Part shown: piece by piece, positions 8,229-17,874 of the stretch
Numbering within the stretch: position 1 is the stretch's first letter
Layout of the letters: each line of letters starts with the position of its first letter
Assembly (NCBI RefSeq): GCF_012910805.1
Contig: NZ_WTVK01000025.1
Span: forward strand, 16,441-80,440
Origin: Aromatoleum evansii
GTDB lineage: Bacteria; Pseudomonadota; Gammaproteobacteria; Burkholderiales; Rhodocyclaceae
Direction of reading: 5' to 3'
Length of the DNA: 64,000 nucleotides
Translations under genes and position numbers: made by a program
Notes under the pieces: generated by a model
Told to the model about the DNA's origin: nothing
The model's input: the letters and a program-made list of their open reading frames with translations, nothing else
Databases searched by the model: none

Positions 8229-9116
8229 TCACGCGGTATGGGCCCTCAGCAATTCGAAGAACGCGTTAGCCGCGGGCGAGAGTGTGCTGTTCTTGCGACG
8301 CAGGAGCGTGATCTTCCTTTTCACGACCGGGCTGACCAAAGGAATCCGGCATACGCCGGGGCGGGCGCCCTCTTCCAGCGTCGACGCAGGCAGGATTGCC
8401 GTACCGACGCCCGCAGCGACGAGACTGATGGCAGTGGCATGGTGTTGCACTTCATAGGCACCGCTCAGGCTGATGCCGCGTTTCGCGAGTTGGTAATCCA
8501 TGAACACGCGCGTCGCGGTCATGCTGCTGACGACTATGAGCTCCGCTTCTCGCATGTCTGACCAGGTGACGGAGGTGCGGTCGCTCAGCGGATGTTCCTT
8601 GCGGCAGAAGAACATGAGGGGTTCTTCCAGCAGCGGCGTCTCCAGAATCTCGGGGTGGCGCTCGGTGGGGATGCCGATACCAATTTCGGCCTGTCCGTGC
8701 AAAACCGCGTCGCGGACTTCGAAGGCCGAGGTGTCGATCAGGCGCACCCGATTGCCGGGGTGGGACTGCATGTAGCGTCGAATTACGGCGGGCAGAACGT
8801 GCGAGGCCATCGTCGGCACGCAGGCGAGCGTGAAGCTGCCCCGTGCATGTTTCGACATGTCCTTCAGACGGCCCACCGCGAGCGTCATCTCGCCGACGAT
8901 CGCCTTCGCCTGCGGCAGGAACTCGCGTCCGACTGCCGTGAGTTCGACGTAGCGCGTCGTGCGGTCGAGCAGCCGCAGGCCGAGGTAGGACTCGAGCTTC
9001 TGCACACGGCGGGTCAGGGCCGTCTGCGTCACATGCAGGTGCTCGGCCGCTTTGCTGAAGCCGCCCAGTTCGGCGATCACCACGAAGGCCTGTATTCCGT
9101 CGAAATCGATTTTCAT
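8229..9116 (-). CDS. LysR-family transcriptional regulator
   Basis: This 295-aa protein has an N-terminal winged helix-turn-helix (FSKAAEHLHVTQTALTRRVQ, residues about 20-40) and a C-terminal effector-binding domain. It is divergent from the first prpF-like gene, with 150 bp between them holding an inverted CTGAAAT/TTGCATTTCAG element. That arrangement is classic for LysR autoregulation and activation of the divergent catabolic operon. The effector is probably a polycarboxylate that the cluster degrades. Confidence 0.88.
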   Translation of the reverse strand: MKIDFDGIQAFVVIAELGGFSKAAEHLHVTQTALTRRVQKLESYLGLRLLDRTTRYVELTAVGREFLPQAKAIVGEMTLAVGRLKDMSKHARGSFTLACVPTMASHVLPAVIRRYMQSHPGNRVRLIDTSAFEVRDAVLHGQAEIGIGIPTERHPEILETPLLEEPLMFFCRKEHPLSDRTSVTWSDMREAELIVVSSMTATRVFMDYQLAKRGISLSGAYEVQHHATAISLVAAGVGTAILPASTLEEGARPGVCRIPLVSPVVKRKITLLRRKNSTLSPAANAFFELLRAHTA

Positions 9117-9162
9117 CTCTGATTCCTTGAGGGCGCGGTGCCGGCGCGTGTTCGTGTCTATG

Positions 9163-9200
9163 CTGAAATCGCAACAAAAACGACATTCATTGCATTTCAG
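9163..9200. promoter_or_regulatory. inverted repeat, probable LysR operator (TTGCATTTC family, copy 1)
   Basis: CTGAAATCGCAA (9163-9174) and TTGCATTTCAG (9190-9200) form an inverted repeat with one extra base in the left arm, in the gap between the LysR gene and the divergent prpF-like gene. The core TTGCATTTC recurs before the second prpF-like gene (about 24107) and before the porin (about 25372), suggesting one regulator for all three transcription units. Confidence 0.5.
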
Positions 9201-9266
9201 TAATCATCGGCCGATCACTAACATTGCCTCACAAAACAGCAGAACGTGCAACAAGGAGACAGGCAA

Positions 9267-10346
9267 GTGGATCACATTCCGTGCGTGCTGATGCGTGGCG
9301 GGTCGTCGAAGGGTTTGTTCTTCCTCGCGGAGCACCTGCCCGATGATCCGGTTGCCCGTGATCGTCTGCTGCTCGCGGCGATGGGCTCGCCCGATCTGCG
9401 CCAGATCGATGGCATGGGAGGCGGCAACGACCTCAGCAGCAAGGTCGTGATCGTCGCGCCCTCGCGGCGGCCCGATGCCGATGTCGAATATCTCTTTGCG
9501 CAGGTGTCGGTCGCCCGCGACCTGGTCGATGTGCTGCCGAACAGCGGCAACATGCTGGCAGCGGTCGGCCCCTTCGCACTCGAACGCGGTCTCGTGAAGG
9601 CCTCGAGTCCGGCGACCCGCGTGCGCATTCTCAACATCAACAGCGGCAAGCTGGTCGAGGCGATCGTGCAGACGCCTGGGGGCCAGGTAACTTACAGCGG
9701 GACTTTTGCGCTCGACGGCGTACCGGGAACGAGCGCGCCGATCACGCTGAACTTCCTCGACCCCGCCGGTACGAAGACCGGACGCTTGTTGCCGACCGGG
9801 AACGCACAGGACGTGGTTGCGGGCTTGCCCGTCACGTGCATCGATTTCGCGATTCCGATCGTGTTCGTGAAAGCCGAGTCTCTTGGCAAGACCGGCCATG
9901 AGAGCAAGCAGGAGCTGGACGGCGACGCGCTCTTTCTCGGGCGGCTCGCAGAGATCCGGGTCGCGGCAGCGCAGCTGATGGGGCTCGACGTGTCGCCCGA
10001 CCGGGGAGTGCCCAAGATCGCCATGATTGCCGCACCACGCCGTGGGGGCAGCATCGCGTCGCGCTATTTCGTGCCGTCGAGCTGCCACCCCGTCCATGCT
10101 GCCACCGGTGCGCTCGCCCTCGCAGCGGCTTGTCATACGCCCGACACCGTCGCCGAGGAACTTGCCGAGTTCGACGAGAACACGCCGCGCCGCATCCTCA
10201 TCGAGCACCCGAGCGGGCAGATGGCCTGCGAGCTGCATATTGCGGCCGATTCCGGCGACGGTGTGCCTGTCATCGACGCGGCATCCCTCGTGACCTCGGC
10301 GAGACCACTTCTGAGCGGCGACGTGTTCGTGCGCCCGCCGGCGTAA
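9267..10346 (+). CDS. PrpF-family isomerase (aconitate/methylaconitate-type), copy 1
   Basis: The protein is 359 aa from GTG at 9267, chosen because AAGGAG lies 8 bases upstream; an in-frame GTG at 9246 has no ribosome binding site. The N-terminal PCVLMRGGSSKG and the later IDGMGGGNDLSSK are signatures of PrpF proteins, which fold like diaminopimelate epimerase and move double bonds in tricarboxylates. Known members include 2-methylaconitate isomerase, 4-oxalomesaconate tautomerase and aconitate delta-isomerase. It opens an operon with a TRAP transporter and CoA-linked C5-acid enzymes. A cis/trans-aconitate isomerase role fits best with the downstream lyase. Paralogous to the gene at 24173. 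Confidence 0.85.
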   Translation: MDHIPCVLMRGGSSKGLFFLAEHLPDDPVARDRLLLAAMGSPDLRQIDGMGGGNDLSSKVVIVAPSRRPDADVEYLFAQVSVARDLVDVLPNSGNMLAAVGPFALERGLVKASSPATRVRILNINSGKLVEAIVQTPGGQVTYSGTFALDGVPGTSAPITLNFLDPAGTKTGRLLPTGNAQDVVAGLPVTCIDFAIPIVFVKAESLGKTGHESKQELDGDALFLGRLAEIRVAAAQLMGLDVSPDRGVPKIAMIAAPRRGGSIASRYFVPSSCHPVHAATGALALAAACHTPDTVAEELAEFDENTPRRILIEHPSGQMACELHIAADSGDGVPVIDAASLVTSARPLLSGDVFVRPPA

Positions 10347-10437
10347 CGGCGCCTCGCGTCCTCATCGCAACGCGTTCTGGTTCGGCAGTCAGACGGACTG
10401 CGGCCGAAACGGATTCAACACACCAAGGAGACTCCCA

Positions 10438-11439
10438 ATGAAAACCCTCTACGCACTGACCACCGCCGTCGGCATCGCCTTTTCGGGCCTCGCCGCCGCG
10501 CAGGATCCGATCGTCATCAAGTTCTCGCACGTCGCGGCCACGGATACACCGAAGGGGCAGGCAGCCGAATTCTTCAAGAAGCAGGCCGAAGAGCGCACGA
10601 AAGGCAGGGTGAAGGTCGAGGTCTATGCCAACAGCACGCTCTACAAGGACAAGGAAGAGCTCGAGGCGTTGCAGATGGGGTCGGTGCAGATGCTCGCGCC
10701 GGTCGCGGGGAAGTTCGGGCCTGCGGGGGTGAAGGAGTTCGAGGTGTTCGACCTGCCCTACATGTTCCCGAGCGAGGCGGCGCTGCATCGCGTGACGCAG
10801 GGACCGGTCGGAGCGTCGCTGCTCAAGAAGCTGGAGGCGCGCGGCATGGTCGGTTTGTCGTACTGGGACGCGGGCTTTCGCGTACTGAGTTCCAACAAGC
10901 CGATCCGCACGCCGGACCAGGCGAAGGGGCAGAAGATCCGGATCAATTCGTCGAAGGTCAATCAGTCGATCATGAAGTCGATCGGCGCGATCCCGCAGAC
11001 GATGGCGTTCTCCGAGGTGTATCAGGCGCTTCAGACCGGCGTGGTCGATGGCGCGGACGGGAATTTGTCGAACCTGTACACGCAGAAGCAGCATGAAGTG
11101 CAGAAGTACGTGACCCTGACTTATCACACGTACAGCGGCTATGTGGTGGTCGTGAACAAGGGTTTCTGGGAAAAGCTGCCCGCGGACATCCGCAGCGAAC
11201 TCGAGGCGGCGATGAAGGACACCACGGCCTACAACGCGAAGGTTGCCGCGGAGGACGACGCCAAGGCGCTGGCCGCCATCCGGTCCATCGGCAAGAGCGA
11301 AGTGCATACGCCGACGCCTGAGGAGCGCGCGGCCTGGATCAAGGCAATGGCTCCGGTGCAGGACGAGATGGCGAGCCGGATCGGCAAGGACGTCATCGAC
11401 GCAGTGCGCAAGGAAACCGCAAAGGTCGCGAGCAACTGA
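10438..11439 (+). CDS. TRAP transporter solute-binding protein (DctP type)
   Basis: This 333-aa periplasmic protein begins with a signal peptide (MKTLYALTTAVGIAFSGLAA, cleaved after AQA or AAAQ). It shows the DctP features: IKFSHVAATDTPKG at the mature N terminus, and GVVDGADGNLSNLY for the conserved ligand-arginine region. The start follows AAGGAG. It captures the substrate for the DctQM permease encoded immediately downstream. A polycarboxylate ligand is inferred from the neighbouring enzymes. Confidence 0.9.
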   Translation: MKTLYALTTAVGIAFSGLAAAQDPIVIKFSHVAATDTPKGQAAEFFKKQAEERTKGRVKVEVYANSTLYKDKEELEALQMGSVQMLAPVAGKFGPAGVKEFEVFDLPYMFPSEAALHRVTQGPVGASLLKKLEARGMVGLSYWDAGFRVLSSNKPIRTPDQAKGQKIRINSSKVNQSIMKSIGAIPQTMAFSEVYQALQTGVVDGADGNLSNLYTQKQHEVQKYVTLTYHTYSGYVVVVNKGFWEKLPADIRSELEAAMKDTTAYNAKVAAEDDAKALAAIRSIGKSEVHTPTPEERAAWIKAMAPVQDEMASRIGKDVIDAVRKETAKVASN

Positions 11440-11525
11440 TCAGACGACACGGATCGGGCGGGCATGCCGATGGGGCGCTGCCCGAGGCCTGCGCTCGCCC
11501 GCCCAAGACCTTTCGGGAGATTTCG

Positions 11526-12233
11526 ATGAAGTTCCTAGATCACTTCGAGGAATGGCTCATCACGTTGTTGATCGGCACGGCAACCGTCGTGACGTTCGTG
11601 GCCGTGATGCACCGCTACGCCTCGGGCTTTGCCATTCCCGGTCTGCAGGACTGGCTGCTGTCGATCAACCTGAGCTGGGCGCAGGAGCTGACCATCATCC
11701 TGTTCGTGTGGATGGCGAAGTTCGGTGCGGCCTACGGTGTTCGCACCGGCATTCACGTCGGCGTCGATGTGTTGATCAACCAGCTGCGGCCGCAACTGCG
11801 CGCGAAGCTCATCCTCTTCGGTCTGCTCGCCGGAGCGCTCTTCACCGGCATCGTCGCGACGCTCGGCGGCGAGTTCGTGTGGGAGAACGGAGCCCATTAC
11901 GCCTTCTACGAGATGGCCGGCCTGGCGCTCGACGACGTCCTGGAGGGGCCCACGACGCCCGATCTGGAGTGGCCGACATGGATCGTCTACAGCGCAATTC
12001 CGCTGGGCTCGAGCCTGATGTGTTTCCGCTTCCTGCAGGTCGCGCTGAGTTTCTGGCGCACCGGCGATCTGCCGCATCACGACCACGGGCACGTCGATGG
12101 GTTGGAAGAAGCCGGCCCCGGCGCTGAATTCGACGGGTTTGCGCTCGAGGACAACCTGCACCCGCACGATCTGAAGGATGGGGGCGAGGCACAGAAGCGT
12201 GCACGTGGCGACGTCGGAGGGAAAACGAAATGA
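11526..12233 (+). CDS. TRAP transporter small permease (DctQ type)
   Basis: This 235-aa inner-membrane protein has four predicted membrane segments (about residues 15-30, 52-72, 97-117 and 155-175) and the conserved WAQELTIILFVWM-FGAAYGVR core of DctQ proteins. It has an unusually long hydrophilic C-terminal tail of about 50 residues, rich in His, Asp and Glu. Its last codons overlap the dctM start (ATGA), so the two permease subunits are coupled. Confidence 0.87.
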   Translation: MKFLDHFEEWLITLLIGTATVVTFVAVMHRYASGFAIPGLQDWLLSINLSWAQELTIILFVWMAKFGAAYGVRTGIHVGVDVLINQLRPQLRAKLILFGLLAGALFTGIVATLGGEFVWENGAHYAFYEMAGLALDDVLEGPTTPDLEWPTWIVYSAIPLGSSLMCFRFLQVALSFWRTGDLPHHDHGHVDGLEEAGPGAEFDGFALEDNLHPHDLKDGGEAQKRARGDVGGKTK

Positions 12234-13513
12234 ATGCGGCGATAATTTTCGGCCTCCTGCTGGCCCTCATGCTCACCGGCATGCCGATCTCGATCTCGCT
12301 CGGCCTGACCGTCCTGAGCTTCCTGTTCACGATGACGCAGGTGCCGCTGGAGTCGGTGGCGCTGAAGCTTTTTACCGGCATCGAGAAGTTCGAGATCATG
12401 GCCATCCCGTTCTTCATTGTGGCGGGCAACTTCCTCACGCACGGGGGGGTTGCGCGGCGCATGATCAACTTCGCGACGGCGATGGTCGGGCACTGGCACG
12501 GCGGCCTCGGACTCGCAGGGGTGGTGGCGTGCGCCTTGTTCGCCGCGGTGTCGGGATCCTCCCCGGCCACGGTCGTTGCAATCGGCGCGATCCTGTTGCC
12601 GGCGATGGTGAAGGCGGGTTTTCCGAACAAGTTCGGTGCCGGTGTCATCACCACGTCGGGGGCGCTGGGCATCCTGATCCCGCCGTCGATCTGCATGGTG
12701 ATGTACTCGGTTGCGACAAATACGTCGGTCGGCGCGCTTTTCATGGCGGGCGTGATTCCGGGAATCGCACTCGCGGGCGTGCTCGGCGGGGTCACCTGGT
12801 GGCGTGCGAAATCGAACAACTACCCGCGCCAGCCCAAGGCGAGTCTCGGTGAGCGCGTGCGCGCATTCCGCGAGTCGGTGTGGGGCCTGTTCCTGATCGT
12901 GCTGATCATGGGCGGGATCTACACGGGCATCTTTACCCCCACCGAGGCGGCGGCGATGAGCGCGGTCTACGCGTTCGTCGTTGCGATCTTCGTCTATAAG
13001 GACATGTCGCTGAAGGATGTGCCGAAGGTGCTGCTCAACTCGGCCAACATGTCCGCGATGCTGCTGTACATCATCACGAACGCCGTCTTGTTCTCCTTCA
13101 TCATGACGAGCGAGAACATTCCGCAGGCGCTCTCGGAATGGATGCTGAGCCACGGTCTCGGCATGGTCGCCTTCCTGCTCGCGGTCAACGTGATCCTGCT
13201 GCTGGCCGGCAACTTCATGGAACCGTCGTCGATCGTGCTGATCTTTGCTCCGATCCTGTTTCCGGTGGCGGTCAAGCTGGGGATCGACCCGGTGCACTTC
13301 GGCATCATCATGGTGGTGAACATGGAAGTCGGCATGTGCCACCCGCCGGTGGGCCTGAATCTCTACGTCGCCTCCGGCATTACCAAGATGGGCATCACCG
13401 AGCTGACCGTGGCCGTCTGGCCGTGGCTGCTGTCGATGCTCGGCTTCCTGGTAGTCGTGACCTATTGGCCGGGCCTCTCGATCTGGCTGCCGAAGACCCT
13501 CGGAATGATGTGA
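12230..13513 (+). CDS. TRAP transporter large permease (DctM type)
   Basis: This 427-aa polytopic protein of the DctM/IT superfamily has about twelve hydrophobic segments. Signatures include MPISISLGL, GSSPATVVAIGAILLPAM, GALGILIPPSI and the EVGMCHPPVGLNLYV motif near the end. It drives sodium-coupled uptake of the ligand handed over by the DctP protein. The start overlaps the dctQ stop by four bases. Confidence 0.92.
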   Translation: MNAAIIFGLLLALMLTGMPISISLGLTVLSFLFTMTQVPLESVALKLFTGIEKFEIMAIPFFIVAGNFLTHGGVARRMINFATAMVGHWHGGLGLAGVVACALFAAVSGSSPATVVAIGAILLPAMVKAGFPNKFGAGVITTSGALGILIPPSICMVMYSVATNTSVGALFMAGVIPGIALAGVLGGVTWWRAKSNNYPRQPKASLGERVRAFRESVWGLFLIVLIMGGIYTGIFTPTEAAAMSAVYAFVVAIFVYKDMSLKDVPKVLLNSANMSAMLLYIITNAVLFSFIMTSENIPQALSEWMLSHGLGMVAFLLAVNVILLLAGNFMEPSSIVLIFAPILFPVAVKLGIDPVHFGIIMVVNMEVGMCHPPVGLNLYVASGITKMGITELTVAVWPWLLSMLGFLVVVTYWPGLSIWLPKTLGMM

Positions 13514-13585
13514 CGCCGCGCCCGGCCCCCGGGAAGGGAGGCCGGGTTGCGTCGCGGATTCCTCGTACCCCACGGAGAACCAAAC

Positions 13586-14431
13586 ATGAATCTCAAAGAC
13601 TGGATCGGCCGCGCGGAGGAAGTCTCCGACGTCGCGACGGCAACCCCGTATGCCGCGCTGTCGGCCACCTTCGACCGCGAGGCGGTTCGTCCCCCGGTGG
13701 GCACCGCGCTGCCCGCACTGTGGCACTGGCTGTACTTTTTGCCGCTGCACAAGCAATCGGAAATCGGCCCCGACGGCCATGCCAAGCGCGGCGGTTTCTT
13801 GCCGCCGGTGCCTCTGCCGCGTCGCATGTGGGCCGGCAGCCAGTTCGAGTTCCACAAGCCCCTGCGCATCGGTGATGCAATGACGCGCACCTCGACGATC
13901 CACGACGTCACCGAGAAATCCGGCCGCACCGGCCCGCTGGTGTTCGTGAAGGTGCGCCATGAGATCCGCAGAGGGGGCGAATCGGACGTCGCCCTCACCG
14001 AATTCCACGACATCGTCTATCGCGAAGCTGCAAAGCCTGACGACGTCGCCCCGCCGCCGAAGGCCGCTCCCGCGAGTTCGACCTGGGAAAATAAATGGGT
14101 GCCGGACGACGTACTGCTGTTCCGCTACTCGGCGCTGACTTTCAACGGCCACCGCATCCATTACGACCGCAAGTACGTGACCGAGGTCGAGGGCTATCCG
14201 GGGCTGATCGTCCATGGTCCGATGATCGCGACGCTGCTGCTCGACCTGCTGCGCCACCAGATGCCCGACGCGGAGGTCGTGCGCTACGAATTCCGAGCGA
14301 TCCGCCCGGTGTTCGACATCAACCATTTCTTCGTCTGCGGCGAGCCGCAAGCGGACGGCAAGACGATCCGCCTGTGGGCGAAGGACCACGAAGGCTGGCT
14401 GACGATGGAAGCCACCGCGGTGATCAAGTGA
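13586..14431 (+). CDS. FAS1-like/HTD2-type hydratase, mesaconyl-C4-CoA or itaconyl-CoA hydratase-like
   Basis: This 281-aa double hot-dog protein starts at ATG 13586 after CGGAGA. The C-terminal hot dog carries FRYSALTFNGHRIHYD and GLIVHGPM, the hydratase motif of the HTD2 family. The length and two-domain form match mesaconyl-C4-CoA hydratase. It is followed at once by a CoA transferase and a CitE-type lyase. The same trio, transferase, hydratase and citramalyl-CoA lyase, degrades itaconate or mesaconate in Paraburkholderia and Pseudomonas. Inferred product: citramalyl-CoA. Confidence 0.75.
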   Translation: MNLKDWIGRAEEVSDVATATPYAALSATFDREAVRPPVGTALPALWHWLYFLPLHKQSEIGPDGHAKRGGFLPPVPLPRRMWAGSQFEFHKPLRIGDAMTRTSTIHDVTEKSGRTGPLVFVKVRHEIRRGGESDVALTEFHDIVYREAAKPDDVAPPPKAAPASSTWENKWVPDDVLLFRYSALTFNGHRIHYDRKYVTEVEGYPGLIVHGPMIATLLLDLLRHQMPDAEVVRYEFRAIRPVFDINHFFVCGEPQADGKTIRLWAKDHEGWLTMEATAVIK

Positions 14432-14441
14432 GGAGCGCACG

Positions 14442-15623
14442 ATGAGACCCCTGGAAGGCATTACCGTCATCACGCTCGAACACGCGATTGCCGCGCCGTT
14501 TGCGACGCGCCAGCTGGCCGATCTCGGCGCGCGCGTGATCAAGGTCGAGCGCCCCGGCGTAGGCGACTTCGCCCGCGGTTACGACGAGCGCGTGCGCGGC
14601 CTGGCATCGCATTTCGTATGGACCAACCGCTCGAAGGAGAGCCTGACGCTCGACGTCAAGCATCCCGAGGCGCAGGCGATCCTCAAGCGCCTGATCGTCG
14701 AGGAGGCCGACATCGTCGTGCAGAACCTGGCGCCCGGTGCCGCCGCGCGCCTGGGCTTGTCGTACCGCGAGCTCTCCGCGCTCAAGCCGGAGATCATCGT
14801 CTGCGACATCTCCGGTTACGGCTGCGACGGCCCGTATCGCGACAAGAAGGCCTACGACCTCCTGATCCAGAGCGAATCGGGTTTTCTCTCGGTGACCGGG
14901 ACGGAAGCGGAGCCGTCGAAGGCGGGCCCGTCGATCGCCGACATCTCGGCCGGCATGTACGCCTACAGCAACATCCTCGCGGCACTGCTGCAGCGGCAAA
15001 AGACCGGCCGAGGTCAGCACCTCGACATTTCGATGCTGGAGAGCCTCGTCGAGTGGATGAACTATCCGCTCTACTACGCGTTCGACGGCGCCTCGCCGCC
15101 GCGCCGCACCGGAGCCTCGCACGCGACGATCTATCCCTATGGCCCATTTCCGGCCGGCGATGGCAAGGTCGTCATGCTCGGTCTGCAGAACGAGCGCGAA
15201 TGGGGGGCCTTCTGCGAGAAGGTGCTGCTGCAGCCCGGGCTCGCACGCGAAGAGCGCTTTTCGAGCAACTCCCGACGCAGCGCTGCCCGCGAGGAGTTGC
15301 GCGCGATCATCCTCGACGCGTTTGCAGCGCTGACCGCCGAGCAGGTCATTGCCCGCCTGGAAGAAGCCCAGATCGCCAATGCCCACGTGAATGACATGCA
15401 CGCGGTGTGGGACCACCCGCAGCTCAAGGCGCGCGGGCGCTGGCGCGAGGTTGGCACCGCCGCTGGCGTCGTGCCCGCCTTGCTGCCACCGGGCTCCTGG
15501 GAAGAGGGCGAGCCGCGCATGGACCCCGTGCCCGCTCTCGGCGAGCACAGCGAGGCGATCCTCGCGGGACTCGGGTACGACACCGATCGCATCGCGGCCC
15601 TGCGCCGTGACGGCGTGATCTGA
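14442..15623 (+). CDS. CaiB/BaiF family (class III) CoA transferase
   Basis: This 393-aa protein has the family N terminus (PLEGITVITLEHAIAAPFAT, then LADLGARVIKVE) and YDLLIQSESGFLSVTG with SIADISAGMYA, which contains the expected catalytic Asp. Class III transferases move CoA between carboxylic acids without free CoA. The position between a mesaconyl-CoA-type hydratase and a CitE-type lyase suggests activation of itaconate or mesaconate, with succinyl- or acetyl-CoA as donor. Start at 14442 after GAGGAG, 11 bases beyond the hydratase stop. Confidence 0.88.
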   Translation: MRPLEGITVITLEHAIAAPFATRQLADLGARVIKVERPGVGDFARGYDERVRGLASHFVWTNRSKESLTLDVKHPEAQAILKRLIVEEADIVVQNLAPGAAARLGLSYRELSALKPEIIVCDISGYGCDGPYRDKKAYDLLIQSESGFLSVTGTEAEPSKAGPSIADISAGMYAYSNILAALLQRQKTGRGQHLDISMLESLVEWMNYPLYYAFDGASPPRRTGASHATIYPYGPFPAGDGKVVMLGLQNEREWGAFCEKVLLQPGLAREERFSSNSRRSAAREELRAIILDAFAALTAEQVIARLEEAQIANAHVNDMHAVWDHPQLKARGRWREVGTAAGVVPALLPPGSWEEGEPRMDPVPALGEHSEAILAGLGYDTDRIAALRRDGVI

Positions 15624-15641
15624 GCGGCGGGAGTTCCGACC

Positions 15642-16463
15642 ATGCAGATGCCGATCACCTATCTCTTCGTGCCGGGCAACCGACCGGAGCGTTTCGACAA
15701 GGCGCTGGCGGCCGGAGCCGGGGCAATCGTCCTGGATCTGGAGGATGCCGTCGCCACCGCGGATAAGTCCCTCGCACGGGATGCGATCGCGGACTGGTTC
15801 GCGGGCCGCGCGGGCGATGCCTCACGCATCGTCGTGCGCATCAACGACGCGCAGTCACCCTGCTTCGCGGACGATCTTGCGCTGCTCAAAGCCATCGGCG
15901 TCCGACAGGTCATGCTGCCGAAGACAGAATGGCGGGAGCAGGTTCGCCAGGTCATCGACGCCGTGTCGCCGGCGGTCGCGGTGTTGCCGCTGATCGAGAC
16001 GGCGCGCGGCGTGCGCAACGTGGACGATATCGCCGCGACCGAGGGCGTGCTGCGGCTCGCGTTCGGCACGCTGGACTATGCGGTCGACCTCGATCTGTCG
16101 GGCGAGGAGGCCGGCCTCGCCTACGCTTCGGCCCGGATCGCGATCGCGTCGCGCTGCGCCGAGCTCGCCTCCCCGGTCGCAGGCGTGACGCCCGCAATCG
16201 ACGACGAGGCGCGCATCCGTGCGGACTTCGCCTCCGCTCGCGCCTTCGGTTTCGGAGCGAAGCTGTGCATTCACCCCAGGCAGGTCGCTGTCATCCACGA
16301 AGCATGCCGCCCGTCCGCCGAGGAGCTGGCGTGGGCCGAGCGCGTGCTCGTGGCGGCGCAAACCTCCGAGGGCGCCGTGCAGCTCGACGGGCGGATGATC
16401 GACCGCCCGGTAGTGCTCAAGGCCCAGGCGATCGTATCCCGCAGCCGCTCCAGCCACGCCTAG
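15642..16463 (+). CDS. HpcH/HpaI aldolase family, CitE-like citramalyl-CoA lyase
   Basis: This 273-aa protein has the CitE core: LFVPGNRPERFDKAL at the N terminus, IVLDLEDAV (metal-binding acidic residues), VLPLIETARGV, and GAKLCIHPRQV near the C terminus. CitE-like enzymes cleave 3-hydroxy-3-methyl acyl-CoA esters such as malyl- or citramalyl-CoA. In this operon the likely reaction is citramalyl-CoA to pyruvate and acetyl-CoA, the last step of C5-dicarboxylate breakdown. Free-standing, without CitD or CitF, as in other lyases of this use. Confidence 0.88.
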   Translation: MQMPITYLFVPGNRPERFDKALAAGAGAIVLDLEDAVATADKSLARDAIADWFAGRAGDASRIVVRINDAQSPCFADDLALLKAIGVRQVMLPKTEWREQVRQVIDAVSPAVAVLPLIETARGVRNVDDIAATEGVLRLAFGTLDYAVDLDLSGEEAGLAYASARIAIASRCAELASPVAGVTPAIDDEARIRADFASARAFGFGAKLCIHPRQVAVIHEACRPSAEELAWAERVLVAAQTSEGAVQLDGRMIDRPVVLKAQAIVSRSRSSHA

Positions 16464-16515
16464 CGGACGAGCGACCCCAGCATTCCCACATTTCAAGCAT
16501 TCAGGAGAACGTCCC

Positions 16516-17874
16516 ATGGGCGCGACCATCATCGATTCAAGCATCTTCGGCAACATCTTCAGCACCGACGCGATGCGTCAGGTCTGGTCCGACCGCAACC
16601 GGACCGCCAAATACCTGGAGATCGAGCGCGCACTCGCCGTTGTGCAGGGCCGGCTCGGCATCATCCCGCGGGAAGCCGCCGACGAGATCGTCAAGAACTG
16701 CGACATCGACAAGATCGACATGGACAAGCTGCGCGCACAGACCGAGCGCATCGGCTATCCGGTGCTCGGCGTCGTCTCTCAGCTCAACGCGCTGTGCCGC
16801 GACAAGCTGGGCGAGTACTGCCACTGGGGCGCGACGACGCAGGACATCACGGACACGGCGACCGTGCTGCAGATTCGCGAGGCCCTGGAACTTGTCGACG
16901 CAGACTTGCAGGGCATCTCCGCGGCCCTCGTGGAAATCTCTCGCCGCCATCGCGACACGCCGGTGATCGGCCGCAGTAACCTGCAGCAGGCGATTCCCGT
17001 GACGTTCGGCTTCAAGACCGCCGCGATCCTCGCAGGCATCGAGCGTCACCGCGAGCGCCTCGCGCAACTCCGGCCGCGCGTGCTGATGGGCGAGTTCGGT
17101 GGCGCCTGCGGCACGCTCGCGTCGATCGAGCAGGGCGCGATGGAGACCCAAGCGGGATTGATGGCCGAGCTGGGCCTCGCGCAGCCGGACATCGCGTGGC
17201 ACACGGTGCGAGACACGATCGCCGAGGTGGGCGCCTTCCTAGGCCTTGTCGGCGGTTCGCTCGGCAAGATCGCGATGGACGTCAAGCTGATGATGCAGCA
17301 CGAGGTCGCCGAGGTATTCGAACCCTTCCACCCCGGCCGCGGTTCGAGCAGCACGATGCCGCAGAAGCGCAACCCGATCTCGAGCTGCTATATCCACGCG
17401 GCGGTGTCCGTCGTGCGCCAGCACGCTGCGGCCTTGATGGACGCGATGATCGCCGACCACGAGCGCTCGACCGGGCCGTGGGAGATCGAGTGGATCGCGC
17501 TGCCCGAAGCCTTCTGCCTGCTCGCCGGTGCGCTGAAGCAGACGCGCTTCGTGCTGGAAGGCCTCGAAGTCGACGCAGCCAAGATGCGCGCGAACATCGA
17601 CATCACCAACGGGCTCGTCATGTCCGAGGCGGTGATGATGGGCCTCGGCCCCTACATCGGCCGCGAGTATGCGCACGACCTGGTCTATGACCTGTGCCGC
17701 GAAGCGATCCGCACAAACCGGCCCCTGCTCGACATCCTTGCCGAGCATCCCGAGATCAACGTACACCTCGACCGTGCCGCGCTCGCGCGCCTGTGCGATC
17801 CGGCGAACTACCTCGGACAGGCCGGCGTGATGGTCGACAAGGTGCTGCAGCGGGCGGCGGGAGCGATGCGATGA
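16516..17874 (+). CDS. fumarase/aspartase-superfamily lyase (adenylosuccinate lyase / carboxymuconate cycloisomerase-like)
   Basis: This 452-aa protein shows the superfamily signature GSSTMPQKRNPISS (mobile catalytic loop) and HWGATTQDITDTA for the first conserved region. It resembles the PurB/PcaB branch, but no purine or protocatechuate genes are nearby. Known relatives that decarboxylate rather than eliminate include trans-aconitate decarboxylase (Tad1) of Ustilago maydis, which makes itaconate and works with a PrpF-type aconitate isomerase. The same two protein families occur here, next to itaconate/mesaconate-type CoA enzymes. A trans-aconitate decarboxylase role is therefore an attractive inference. 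Other C-C, C-N or C-O lyase activities remain open. Confidence 0.8.
   Translation: MGATIIDSSIFGNIFSTDAMRQVWSDRNRTAKYLEIERALAVVQGRLGIIPREAADEIVKNCDIDKIDMDKLRAQTERIGYPVLGVVSQLNALCRDKLGEYCHWGATTQDITDTATVLQIREALELVDADLQGISAALVEISRRHRDTPVIGRSNLQQAIPVTFGFKTAAILAGIERHRERLAQLRPRVLMGEFGGACGTLASIEQGAMETQAGLMAELGLAQPDIAWHTVRDTIAEVGAFLGLVGGSLGKIAMDVKLMMQHEVAEVFEPFHPGRGSSSTMPQKRNPISSCYIHAAVSVVRQHAAALMDAMIADHERSTGPWEIEWIALPEAFCLLAGALKQTRFVLEGLEVDAAKMRANIDITNGLVMSEAVMMGLGPYIGREYAHDLVYDLCREAIRTNRPLLDILAEHPEINVHLDRAALARLCDPANYLGQAGVMVDKVLQRAAGAMR

Noticed and set aside
16516..17874. Housekeeping adenylosuccinate lyase (purB)
   Set aside because: It lies in a catabolic operon with no purine gene and is flanked by CoA-linked C5-acid enzymes. 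The family signature alone does not fix the substrate.
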